NCBI GenBank assembly: GCA_030705945.1
Contig: JAUZPS010000114.1
Coordinates: 1 to 10,836, forward strand
DNA: 10,836 nt
Reading direction: 5' to 3'
Source: Bacillota bacterium
Lineage (GTDB): Bacteria; Bacillota; Clostridia; Acetivibrionales; DSM-2933
Position 1 is the first letter of the stretch; the number at the start of each line of letters is the position of its first letter. Below are positions 1-7,799 of this stretch, piece after piece. The notes below the pieces were generated by a model that saw only the letters and a list, made by a program, of their open reading frames with translations, did no database searches and was not told where the DNA came from. The translations under genes and the position numbers were made by a program.

Positions 1-171
1 AAGCTCCAATTTAACCGGAATTTTGCCGTAAGTTGCATTAAATCCGCTAAAAAATGTAGTTTTATTAATATCAATCAATGTTCCGTTAGCTTCAATCCCT
101 TTATCATACAAAGTCAAAATATCACTTCCTAATGCCATTACTGAAAATTTATCAATAGATAATTTTGTCAT
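1..171 (-). CDS. Unrecognised protein, N-terminal 57 residues only (runs off left edge)
   Basis: An open frame starts at an ATG at 171-169 and stays open for 57 codons to the window edge. The peptide begins MTKLSIDKFSVMALGSDILT and continues with mixed polar and hydrophobic residues that suggest beta strands. There is no signal peptide or membrane segment, and I do not recognise the family. It does not resemble the start of JetD, the gene expected after jetC in a type I Wadjet order. No Shine-Dalgarno sequence precedes the ATG, because the 34 bases upstream are repeat copy A, so the start codon abuts a mobile-looking repeat. The frame is closed further upstream by the jetC stop codon. It could be a real gene joined to the locus by insertion or deletion, or a truncated gene whose true start was lost. 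Confidence that it is coding is moderate to low. Confidence 0.4.
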   Translation of the reverse strand, partial: MTKLSIDKFSVMALGSDILTLYDKGIEANGTLIDINKTTFFSGFNATYGKIPVKLEL

Positions 172-204
172 ATAAACTTGAACAAGGAATTTTTTGAAAC
201 GCCC
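171..204 (+). repeat. Repeat copy A (34 bp, truncated copy)
   Basis: These 34 bases are identical to the reverse complement of 10600-10633 (copy C) and match 7203-7236 (copy B) at 33 of 34 positions. The copy ends in TTTTTTGAAACGCCC, the palindromic end seen in the other copies. It begins 10 bp after the jetC stop codon in the operon's direction and stops where the left-edge open frame begins. Only the right part of the roughly 70-bp core is clearly conserved. The bases at 163-170 keep a weak resemblance to the core (TTTGTC against TTCGTC). Confidence 0.85.
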
Positions 205-213
205 TAAAAAGCG

Positions 214-3200
214 CTAATTCACCAATTCAAACCTCGATTTATCCTCAATCTTAAACATGGATACCGATAGAATTTCATCCTCTTCAGGCGTTATATCCTT
301 CTTAATCGTCTTAAGCTCGATATATTCTTCTTCCCTTCCTATTTCCCGCTCGATGTTTACGGAATAAATCAGGTTGAACCTGTCAAAAATCGTATGTTCC
401 TTCAAATCGGTAAGGCAAATTAACTGGGTGTTGTATTTTTTTGAAATTTCAAAAAGAGGCTTTAAAAGATGCTCTGATGTAATAGGTCCAAAAGGGTTGT
501 CCATTATCAGCACCTTACTCTCCATATTCGAACTAAGCAAATTTTCCCCTCTCATATAAGTAAGCAAGGATATGAATACCACGAAGGCGCTCACAAACAA
601 TTCACCGCCGGAGTTCTCTTCTATAACCTCTTTCCAGCTTTTCTTCTTTAATTTGTTGGGCTCAACCTTAATAAGCGTTATTTCAATTTTGTTTATTGAA
701 ACCAATCTGTCAAAAAGGTCAAAGGTGCTTATTTCATTTGACAAAATATTGTCCAGTGATTTTCCCTGCTTATATATGTTCACACAGTTTCTTATAGTAT
801 TTCTCAGGTATTCCTTGAGTAAAATGCTTTCAAGATTTTCCTTTTGGGGCAGATTGATTATAAGCATTTTGCACCTTTTGCCATCCACATCTATTGTAGA
901 ATTCCTGTCAATACTGTTCATTTCATCGTAAACATTTAAAAGATAACTTAATGTGTTATCAATAATGCAGCTTTCCATATTATCTATCTTTCTAATATCC
1001 ACTGAGTGCTGCTCAAGTTTTCTTTCAATTTGCAGATAGACCCTATCGAGCGCATTCATTGCGTGAACAGGACGATATTTCTTATCGCCATCTAGGATAG
1101 AATTAAAAAGGCTTTTAAACATCTCGGCCTTACTGACAAATTCATTTTCAACTTCCGAATAAAAATCCGTCAACGAATTTCTCCCTGAGTTCACCAATTC
1201 TCCTAATTCCTTATGCTCTTTAACTAGCTTCAATACATGTTCGTTTATATCACTTTCTATAGCATGTATCTCAGTTACTAAAGGCGCATACGAAGAGTAT
1301 TCTTCAAGAGCAAAACGAATCCTCTGCAAGCTATTTTCCTGGTTTCTCATCCGTGATAACTGCTTATCAAAATCCTTCTGTTTTATTTTCAGGTTGTTCT
1401 TCTCAGATTCAAATTCCAAGCCCCTGATGTTTTCCCTCTGTTTTGGCTCATCATAGCCACATTTCTCCAAAATACTTTTTTTCATATACCGTAAATCGGA
1501 ATTTTTTTCTGCAATTTTAAACTGTATATTATTCTTATTCTCTACCAATTCACTTAAAACAATGTTTATTTCAGTCAGTTGAGCATTTATGCCTTCAAAT
1601 TCAAATTGGCTGTACAAAATCCCCATATACTGACTTTCTTCTATGCCATATTGTTCTATCTTTTTTTGTTTTTCGTTCCTATCTTTCTTATAATCCTCTA
1701 AAATATCTCTTATTGTCTGAATTTTGATACCAATCTGAGAAACATATGAAGTTAGCTTTGATTCCAACTGCTCTATTTCTTCATCAATATAATTACCATT
1801 TTTTACATCGCTGTATTTTTGATAATTGTTACTGACTTTCTCTAAAACAGATGAAATATTGGAGATTTTCAAGTTATGTTCATTTATACTTTCCCTCATA
1901 TTTACAACTTCTTTTTCCAGAGTTTCCATCTCTGCTCTCTTAATCTTCAAAGCCTCTTCCTTTTGCCTTTTCTCCTTCAAATCCACAGAATAACCTTCAC
2001 ATCTGGCAAAAAAACCGTATATCTCTTCCCTTTTTCTTAAAAACTTGTTTTCCCGGTTTAAAAGCTCGGCTTTCGCTGTCATTTCAGCCTTATCCTGTTT
2101 CTTTACAAGGACTATTTCAGCTTCCATATCCGCGATCTTTAATGCGCTTTCTTCTAGTCCTTTTGATAATCTGCCTATCTCCTCCGCGATTTTATTGACA
2201 GCATCCAAGGTATAGTCAAATTCCTCAACCTTAGCCATATCAAGCTCTGTATTTTTCAATGCTTCCTGAGTAGTTCTTATTATTTCATTGTTTTTGGAAA
2301 CTTTAACAGTTATGTCATCGCATATTTCCTTAAGGTAATTTTTATTTAAAATCCTATCATCAAAAGCAATTAAAAAATCTATATTCGGCAAAGAGTGAAT
2401 GCTGTTTCTCGACTTAATATCAATAGAGTTCTCAAGCTTCTCTCTTTCAATAATAGGAATGATTGGAGATATTACTCCCTTAAATTCCATTTCCCTTATA
2501 CACTCCATATCCTTTTGTGATACTATGAGTGAATATGGCAGAAATGGATTGTTCCTGACCAGTTTAAGCTTTGAGTTTTTATTTTCCGTTAAGCTTTTCA
2601 ACCATTCATATCCAAACTCAACCAGAATATTATTATCTTCCAATATTTGTTTAAGGTCTTCAGATAACTCAAATACCTTTCCCGATTCATACAATCTATA
2701 TTGCTTCCTGAAAATTGAATTTTCAAGATTCTTGTCACCGATGAGTTTACTGAATTTTTCTTTGTCCGAATTTAATGGAATAAGCAGTTTTTCTTTGTTA
2801 TAAATGCACTCCTCGCTCAGTTGATATGACTTGATTATTTTTACAATTGCATTTTTCTCATTCTCAAACTTATGGTATTTAGCTTCATATTTGTTTTTTT
2901 CAATCACCAATAAAGGATACTTATCCCTTATCTCTTTTAATTGTCTTTCCAAGCTTTCAATTTTATTTTGATTTTCAATATGCCTGTCATCTATATAGTT
3001 TTTACTTTTCTCAATGTCCTCTTCTTCTTCTCCCAGCATAACTTTGACATTATTTATGCTCTCCTCTTCCAACTCATGAGTATTGATGTTCTTTACATGC
3101 AAAAAGTCCGGATACGCCGTTTTCAGCGCCTTTTCCGATTCTTCAAATACAGCAATCCTGCCTCTTATTGCAATAAGTTGATCATTAATCTTTGATATGT

Positions 3201-4593
3201 CTACTTTTATCTTTTCATAGTCGGAAATACTCTTTGAAAGCCTATTGTTATCATCGCTAAGATGCCTTTTTCCATCGTCTATTGTTTTTTCAAGTTCTAA
3301 AATTCTATCCCTATACTTTTCTTTCAAAGAATACTCAATGTCATTAATGATATTTCTTATATCTTCCTGTTGAAGACTTTCCTTTTCGAGCTCAGTTTCA
3401 TATTTGGCAATCTTTGAATTAAGGCTTTTGATTTCATCCGTAAGCTTTGAGCATGAAAGCAGATTTTTCTTGTATTCCAGTTTAGAAATTTCCATTTTGA
3501 GTTCATCCATTCTTTTATCATTTTCCAATGAACCCTGTCTCAATTGCTCCAAAACATCATAAACCTGATAATATTCACCAGATAATTTCTCATATTCCAG
3601 TTCCTTTATATTGTTTTCCAATGTGTTAATACTTTTTATAATTTCTTCCTTTTCTTTTTCAAGGGACCTTATTTTATCATTCACAAACAAAAATGAATTG
3701 CCGAGTTCTCTTTTGTTATTCTCAGATCTTAAAAGTTCGTCTTTATACTTTTCAAGATTATTATATAGGACCTTCGTCTTACTTTTAAAGTCTTCGAAGA
3801 TTTCCCTTTCCCTAATCATATCCTCATTTTTCACAAGCTGCTCGGTATGATTCTTTATAAGCTCTTTTATATTTTCAACAAAATTCCCATTTCTATTAAG
3901 CTGTTCTTCTATTGTTGGAATAAACCACTTTTTAATCAATGCGCCTGTTGTCTTGCAGTCATTAAAAAAGGAATTGAGACCAGCCTCTGCCTCATTTATT
4001 TTAACCATAAGGTTTTTCCATTCAAGCTGATTTATCTTATAAGCTTTAAGTCTTCTAGTGTATTCCTTCTTGTCATCCGCTAAATCCCAACGAAAAAGCC
4101 ATACATCTTTACCTTCCTTCTCGGCTGTTGATAAATTTTTTAAAACCCTATCAAACTCGCAAAGCCTTACAATTCCCTTTTCTTCTTCCAACAGTTCAAT
4201 ATTTTTTATATCAAAACTGCTCTCACCATCATACTCTGAAATAAAAGTTACTACTTTTATGCTTTCACTGTCCTCATCTATATTTTTGCTCACAATCCTT
4301 TTAATACCGATCCCTGTCATAACCCTTTTTGAGCTTTCATCTAAAATCCACTCAATCATGATGTAGACAGGAGCCTTGGTATTTTTAAAATATCCTTTAA
4401 AGTTCCTGTCTTTAAGCTTCTGCTTTGGAATTATCGGCTGCATCATCATCTGGACAAGCACCGTTTTCCCTCCACCATTCTGAAGGTTTAAAAGAGTATC
4501 TTCACCGTTATAAAAATCAAAAGTCTGATTATAAATATGCCTGTTGTCATTATATGTGAAGTTAACAAACCGTATTTTTCCTATCTTTGCCAT
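214..4593 (-). CDS. jetC: JetC-like SMC ATPase (MukB/MksB-type) of a Wadjet-family condensin
   Basis: This 1459-residue protein has SMC architecture. The N-terminal ATPase half carries Walker A NGGGKT at residues 39-44. Charged heptad-rich coiled coil runs from about 265 to 620, a non-coiled hinge-like block occupies about 630-755, and coiled coil continues to about 1290. The C-terminal head has the ABC signature NSGGE at 1327-1331, Walker B VLIMDNPFG around 1361-1369 with Asp1365, and a following QLICLTDL strand. In Jet and Muk complexes this subunit binds DNA, hydrolyses ATP and extrudes loops together with kleisin and KITE subunits. The ATG has AAGGAG six bases upstream and lies 36 bp after jetB, so the three genes are probably one operon. 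Oddly, Asn1366 sits where most ABC ATPases have the catalytic Glu. The assignment to a Wadjet rather than a housekeeping Mks complex rests on gene order and sequence feel. I think the types using Pfam JetA (PF18982) and DUF6063 partners are closest, but I could not test this. Confidence 0.88.
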   Translation of the reverse strand: MAKIGKIRFVNFTYNDNRHIYNQTFDFYNGEDTLLNLQNGGGKTVLVQMMMQPIIPKQKLKDRNFKGYFKNTKAPVYIMIEWILDESSKRVMTGIGIKRIVSKNIDEDSESIKVVTFISEYDGESSFDIKNIELLEEEKGIVRLCEFDRVLKNLSTAEKEGKDVWLFRWDLADDKKEYTRRLKAYKINQLEWKNLMVKINEAEAGLNSFFNDCKTTGALIKKWFIPTIEEQLNRNGNFVENIKELIKNHTEQLVKNEDMIREREIFEDFKSKTKVLYNNLEKYKDELLRSENNKRELGNSFLFVNDKIRSLEKEKEEIIKSINTLENNIKELEYEKLSGEYYQVYDVLEQLRQGSLENDKRMDELKMEISKLEYKKNLLSCSKLTDEIKSLNSKIAKYETELEKESLQQEDIRNIINDIEYSLKEKYRDRILELEKTIDDGKRHLSDDNNRLSKSISDYEKIKVDISKINDQLIAIRGRIAVFEESEKALKTAYPDFLHVKNINTHELEEESINNVKVMLGEEEEDIEKSKNYIDDRHIENQNKIESLERQLKEIRDKYPLLVIEKNKYEAKYHKFENEKNAIVKIIKSYQLSEECIYNKEKLLIPLNSDKEKFSKLIGDKNLENSIFRKQYRLYESGKVFELSEDLKQILEDNNILVEFGYEWLKSLTENKNSKLKLVRNNPFLPYSLIVSQKDMECIREMEFKGVISPIIPIIEREKLENSIDIKSRNSIHSLPNIDFLIAFDDRILNKNYLKEICDDITVKVSKNNEIIRTTQEALKNTELDMAKVEEFDYTLDAVNKIAEEIGRLSKGLEESALKIADMEAEIVLVKKQDKAEMTAKAELLNRENKFLRKREEIYGFFARCEGYSVDLKEKRQKEEALKIKRAEMETLEKEVVNMRESINEHNLKISNISSVLEKVSNNYQKYSDVKNGNYIDEEIEQLESKLTSYVSQIGIKIQTIRDILEDYKKDRNEKQKKIEQYGIEESQYMGILYSQFEFEGINAQLTEINIVLSELVENKNNIQFKIAEKNSDLRYMKKSILEKCGYDEPKQRENIRGLEFESEKNNLKIKQKDFDKQLSRMRNQENSLQRIRFALEEYSSYAPLVTEIHAIESDINEHVLKLVKEHKELGELVNSGRNSLTDFYSEVENEFVSKAEMFKSLFNSILDGDKKYRPVHAMNALDRVYLQIERKLEQHSVDIRKIDNMESCIIDNTLSYLLNVYDEMNSIDRNSTIDVDGKRCKMLIINLPQKENLESILLKEYLRNTIRNCVNIYKQGKSLDNILSNEISTFDLFDRLVSINKIEITLIKVEPNKLKKKSWKEVIEENSGGELFVSAFVVFISLLTYMRGENLLSSNMESKVLIMDNPFGPITSEHLLKPLFEISKKYNTQLICLTDLKEHTIFDRFNLIYSVNIEREIGREEEYIELKTIKKDITPEEDEILSVSMFKIEDKSRFELVN

Positions 4594-4599
4594 AACCTG

Positions 4600-4605
4600 C
4601 TCCTT
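4600..4605 (-). promoter_or_regulatory. Ribosome binding site of jetC
   Basis: AAGGAG lies six bases before the jetC ATG, inside the 36-bp jetB-jetC gap, and fixes that start. It is the strongest ribosome site in the operon; jetA and jetB both begin with TTG. Confidence 0.7.
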
Positions 4606-4629
4606 CTATAGAAATATTGAAAATATTAT

Positions 4630-5319
4630 TTAATATCCCAATATTTTATCTATTGTTTCCAACCTGTTTCCGTCCAAAAAGTTGTACGTCATAAGATGAG
4701 TAAGCTTGTTTGAAGGCCTAATATCCTCTTCAACGCTATCATATACCAGAAGATTGTGTTTTTCAAGAAAAGCGCATACACTTCTTATATACCCATATTT
4801 TGTTTTTCTTTTCCCCTGCTCATCTATCTGCAGGGCATTCCAATGTTCAAACATGGCTGTAATATTAAACTTTGCCTCTTCCTGTTCCCTGTCGATATTC
4901 TTTTTGGATCTTGCAAAGTCAAGCCTTGAGGTAATCACCTCTTCTAGCTCGGCTATTCTGATAAAATCCCTTGACTTTACATAGCTTCCTTTTCCGCTAA
5001 AGAAAACCAATATGATGGTAATAATAATGTATTGCGACAAATAAAAATCAATCTTGCGGGCATCATAACTAATAACTTTCTGTAGATCCATCTCTTTTAT
5101 GCCAAGAATATCATTTTCTTCATTTGGAATAAGGTATATCACCTGACCGAACTTATCAATGGATACATTGCTCTCTCTTGCCATAATATCAATAATAGCT
5201 CTTACTTCGCTGTCGGAATAATCCAGATAGAGCTCTTTATTGTCATCAAAATTAATCTCCCCGTTCTTTAACAGATTATAGTAAATCCTCATTGCTTTCT
5301 CAAGATTCAATTCATTCAA
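4630..5319 (-). CDS. jetB: JetB-like KITE subunit (MukE/MksE-like) of the SMC complex
   Basis: This 229-residue soluble protein lies between the kleisin-like and SMC genes, the usual place and size of a MukE/MksE/JetB subunit. The C-terminal part (about residues 150-229), with FEHWNALQID and IRSVCAFLEKHNLL, looks like a winged-helix unit. The segment near 92-110 is very hydrophobic (SQYIIITIILVFF) but reads as a buried helix rather than a membrane anchor. The best start is TTG at 5319, because GAGGTG lies eight bases upstream and the codon overlaps the jetA stop as TTGA, implying translational coupling. The first in-frame ATG is residue 10. KITE proteins bind the kleisin middle region and DNA in Muk-type condensins. 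I infer the role from synteny and fold impression; DUF6063 is the family I would test first. Confidence 0.75.
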   Translation of the reverse strand: MNELNLEKAMRIYYNLLKNGEINFDDNKELYLDYSDSEVRAIIDIMARESNVSIDKFGQVIYLIPNEENDILGIKEMDLQKVISYDARKIDFYLSQYIIITIILVFFSGKGSYVKSRDFIRIAELEEVITSRLDFARSKKNIDREQEEAKFNITAMFEHWNALQIDEQGKRKTKYGYIRSVCAFLEKHNLLVYDSVEEDIRPSNKLTHLMTYNFLDGNRLETIDKILGY

Positions 5320-6953
5320 TGCTCGTTCACCTCTATTTTAAACATTATATCGGGGCAATTAAGCCCTACCACTTTTTCAGCGCTAAAAAGCCCATCTAAA
5401 TTCTCATCTAGAGGTTTTTCCGCTATAAATAACTTTTTATTTCTCGAAAGAAGGATTTTTAAGCCACTGATTACATCATACCTTCTATCCCGGTTTAAAA
5501 GCTCAAGAACACAGTATTTTATGTCAAAGGCTTCAGATGGGCTAAACACAGTTTTGTTTTTCTGATCTTTTATGGCTTTAAAATCTACTTCCTTGATATT
5601 GCAAAGCTGAAGCAGCACATTGGTAAGAATCTTCAGATCTGGAACAAACCTTTCGTATTCGTGTTTCAACTGATTTATCAGAACCGACAGTAATACCTCA
5701 TTTTCTGAGTTTTCCAATGTGCGTTTACATATTATTTCAAATATATCAACATACTTTTTATTAATATCGCGGATTCTTATATCCCTCTCACTCTCAAACC
5801 TGTTAAAGTACTTCTCATTCATCAGGATATTGCTGCCCTCGCTGTAGGTTTCAGCCATTGCGATTCTTTGCTCGCTAAGCGCCATCTTAATATTGAAAAA
5901 CTTGTTTGTGTCAGGCATGAAAAGCGGTCTTAACACTTTTATAAGTGGATATGACAGCTCGATATCCTCCTCCAGCCTCTTCATAATAACATCTTCAAAA
6001 TTTATCCTGCTCTCGAATCCGATATAAAGTATATTGTCGACAGCTTCATTGTAGATTTTCTGAAGCTGCTGCTGCTTTAAAAGAAGATTGGACTGCTCAT
6101 TTATTATAAATTTAAGTTTGTTTTTTATATAAGAAATGTCTTCAATTTCTTTTTTCAAAACCTCATTGTGAACACCATTATTATTACTCTCAATAATTGA
6201 GTTTTCTACTCTCTTTATCATTTCGTAAAGGTTGTCATAACCTTCTTTTTGTTCATCTATTGAAGAAAAAGTGCTGTTATAAATTTTTTCGTATTCCGCA
6301 ATTCCAGTGCTTCCAATGTCTTCCTTAACTCGTTTTATAAAGTAATTTATCCTCTGTATCTGGGTTTTACTAATATTAAATAAGCTGTCGGCATTGTTTC
6401 TTGCAGCATTAAAATTTCTTTTTTTAATTGATAAATTAAGTTTGAACTGCTCAATAGAAACCTTTAAAGCGTCTTCTATCTCAAGAGTGTTGAACATAAA
6501 CTTATAACCCTGGGGCGTCATGTAATAAGTGTATACATTGTCATTGCCAATAGAGATTCTTTTATCATCGATGAGTTTTACATTTATTTTTTCTTCTCTA
6601 TTCACCTCGAAATTGTAGGTGGAAAAGTAGTGTGGGATCCCGCTGTTCTGCAAGCAATCCTTTATAATGTAATCCACTATCTGCAAGTATTCTTCATCCG
6701 GAATATTCTTTTTCAGAAACTCGGCGTCAAGCCTTCTTATATAGTTAGCCACATCATTTTTGGTACAGGCCTCTTCAATCAAAGATTTTTCCATAATAAA
6801 ACACAAGACAAGCATCACAAGATTTATAGTTTCGGAGGCATCAAACTCAAACTCCCTGAGCTTGGTTTTTCTAGCAACCCTTGTAGTTATAAAATCAACT
6901 ATCGCGATTATTTCTGCGCGTCTGTGGAAATCCTTTAAAAATTCGTATATCAA
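5316..6953 (-). CDS. jetA: JetA-like kleisin subunit (MukF/MksF-like) of the SMC complex
   Basis: This 545-residue, largely helical, charged protein is the first gene of the operon. The N-terminal 110 residues look like a helical or winged-helix dimerisation domain. TPQGYKFMFNTLEIEDALK (about 146-164) is followed by a helical bundle with many Lys, Glu and Asn (about 165-320). The C-terminal 200 residues include a further winged-helix-like part. That layout, with a KITE gene and an SMC gene behind it, matches MukF/MksF/JetA kleisins, which bridge the two ATPase heads. Translation starts at TTG (6953) with GTGAGGA just upstream; no in-frame ATG fits better. The gene ends in a 4-nt overlap with jetB. 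The family name (JetA, PF18982) is from memory and synteny, with no search run. No truncation or frameshift is visible. Confidence 0.75.
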   Translation of the reverse strand: MIYEFLKDFHRRAEIIAIVDFITTRVARKTKLREFEFDASETINLVMLVLCFIMEKSLIEEACTKNDVANYIRRLDAEFLKKNIPDEEYLQIVDYIIKDCLQNSGIPHYFSTYNFEVNREEKINVKLIDDKRISIGNDNVYTYYMTPQGYKFMFNTLEIEDALKVSIEQFKLNLSIKKRNFNAARNNADSLFNISKTQIQRINYFIKRVKEDIGSTGIAEYEKIYNSTFSSIDEQKEGYDNLYEMIKRVENSIIESNNNGVHNEVLKKEIEDISYIKNKLKFIINEQSNLLLKQQQLQKIYNEAVDNILYIGFESRINFEDVIMKRLEEDIELSYPLIKVLRPLFMPDTNKFFNIKMALSEQRIAMAETYSEGSNILMNEKYFNRFESERDIRIRDINKKYVDIFEIICKRTLENSENEVLLSVLINQLKHEYERFVPDLKILTNVLLQLCNIKEVDFKAIKDQKNKTVFSPSEAFDIKYCVLELLNRDRRYDVISGLKILLSRNKKLFIAEKPLDENLDGLFSAEKVVGLNCPDIMFKIEVNEH

Positions 6954-6993
6954 TTTATCCTCACTTTATAATGAAATCATAATTTTATACTTA

Positions 6994-7022
6994 TTTATAC
7001 ACAATAAATAAGAGAAAATCAA
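6994..7022 (-). promoter_or_regulatory. Putative sigma-A promoter of the jetABC operon
   Basis: On the minus strand, TTGATT (7022-7017) is separated by exactly 17 bases from TATAAA (6999-6994). Transcription would begin near 6987 and leave a leader of about 34 nt before the jetA TTG codon. No operator-like dyad is obvious next to it. The surrounding DNA is very AT rich, so chance -10 matches are common; optimal spacing and position support this one. Confidence 0.45.
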
Positions 7023-7136
7023 GGGGTTTTCGTATTTAATAGTATTTTCAAATCCATTGTAAAATAATAACATCTGAGAACTTATTAGTATCTATATTTA
7101 TCCTCTTGAAAATAAAGCGCGGGTGTTTGACAGTTA

Positions 7137-7236
7137 GGTAGTATCAAAAAAATAACTGGTCAGCTGGTCGTTTCAAAAACTTGATATAATGGGTTTTCGT
7201 CGTATAAACTTGAACAAGGAATTTTTTGAAACACCC
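7137..7236 (+). repeat. Repeat copy B (about 100 bp)
   Basis: The core from CGTTTC (7169) to CACCC (7236) differs from the reverse complement of copy C at only 3 of 68 positions. Outside the core, GGTAGTATCAAAAAA (7137-7151) also matches the far end of copy C (GGTAGCATCAAAAAA), with a diverged spacer of about 15 bp between. The core ends are inverted relative to each other (TTTCAAAAA and TTTTTGAAA), so it can fold on itself. It lies upstream of the jet operon in the same orientation as copy A. It carries TATAAT at 7185-7190 but no convincing -35 element. It could be an IS terminus, or a REP- or MITE-like element. Confidence 0.8.
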
Positions 7237-7259
7237 TTACTTAAAGAAAAAATCACGGA

Positions 7260-7277
7260 AAGCCTAGAAATAGGCTT
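7260..7277 (+). other. Perfect stem-loop with GAAA tetraloop
   Basis: AAGCCTA and TAGGCTT pair over 7 bp around a GAAA loop, a GNRA-type tetraloop that is stable in RNA. There is no T-run on either side, so it is not an intrinsic terminator. It lies between repeat copy B and the transposase remnant and is probably part of the same old element. Confidence 0.5.
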
Positions 7278-7307
7278 ATGAGATTGAAAGTATGTATCAC
7301 AACTTAA

Positions 7308-7523
7308 AGCTACGTCAGTATCCACAGCGGCAACACCAATGAGCAACTGACACTACAGGCATTGGAGCAAAAGATGCTTGACGACTTCTCACTGGCTAAA
7401 TTTGTCGTATGTACAGATACCGGATTATCTCCTACCTGCAACCGTAAATTCAACAGCAAGGGAGAACGCGCATTTATTATCACCCAGTCCATCAAAAAGC
7501 TGAAAAAGAGCGCGCTTTTTTAA
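7308..7523 (+). pseudogene. DDE transposase fragment (IS4/IS1634-like), decayed
   Basis: Read on the plus strand in frame from 7308, the fragment encodes about 70 residues containing YVSIHSGNTNEQ, LAKFVVCTDTGLS and CNRKFNSKGERAF, then ITQSIKKLKK. I recall this order (HSGNTNEQ, VVCTDAGL, NRKFN, TTQSIKKLK) from the catalytic core of clostridial IS4-superfamily transposases, where the Asp in VCTD is one DDE residue. The full protein would be about 500 or more residues, so both ends are missing. A TAA at 7305 closes the frame upstream, no start codon is available, and TAA at 7521 follows a six-T run. It is the only plus-strand coding material seen and its codons are more GC rich than those of its neighbours. 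The group within the superfamily is uncertain. Confidence 0.7.
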
Positions 7524-7799
7524 AGAATTTAAAAAGCTTGGCGTCCTTTAATATCAAGGATTACCAAACTTTTTGTTTTCTTCAACCGTCAAATATAAGT
7601 AATTAAAACTGTTGTCTTTTATATTTTGAAAATTATTTTGTTATATTAAAATCATTAGTAATCTGACAGATCATATATCCCATTCTACGCCACAGATCAC
7701 ACATATTTATAAACTTATATAATGAATCAGACCTTTAAGGAGCACTGCATTACAAATAATGTAAAGGATCGCACTTCTAATTTTTGTCATTTTTCCCTT
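7524..7799. other. Intergenic stretch, no gene seen
   Basis: This AT-rich interval lies between the transposase remnant and the stop codon of the cysteine-cluster gene. A nested pairing (CCTTTA 7732-7737 with TAAAGG 7762-7767, and CATTA 7748-7752 with TAATG 7757-7761) is visible. It lacks a T-run in the minus direction, so I do not call it a terminator. The first part may be more decayed IS sequence. Confidence 0.5.

Noticed and set aside
374..4366. Several plus-strand open frames of 60-134 codons within the SMC gene
   Set aside because: They are antisense to jetC, rich in Ser, Phe and Leu as expected from the complement of a Lys/Glu-rich coiled-coil gene, and have no supporting ribosome sites or motifs.
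7310..7495. Minus-strand open frame of 61 codons
   Set aside because: It lies opposite the transposase fragment, whose plus-strand reading carries recognisable motifs; the minus reading has none.
7732..7767. Nested hairpin after the cysteine-cluster gene as a terminator
   Set aside because: No T-run follows it in the minus direction and the stems are short and AT rich.
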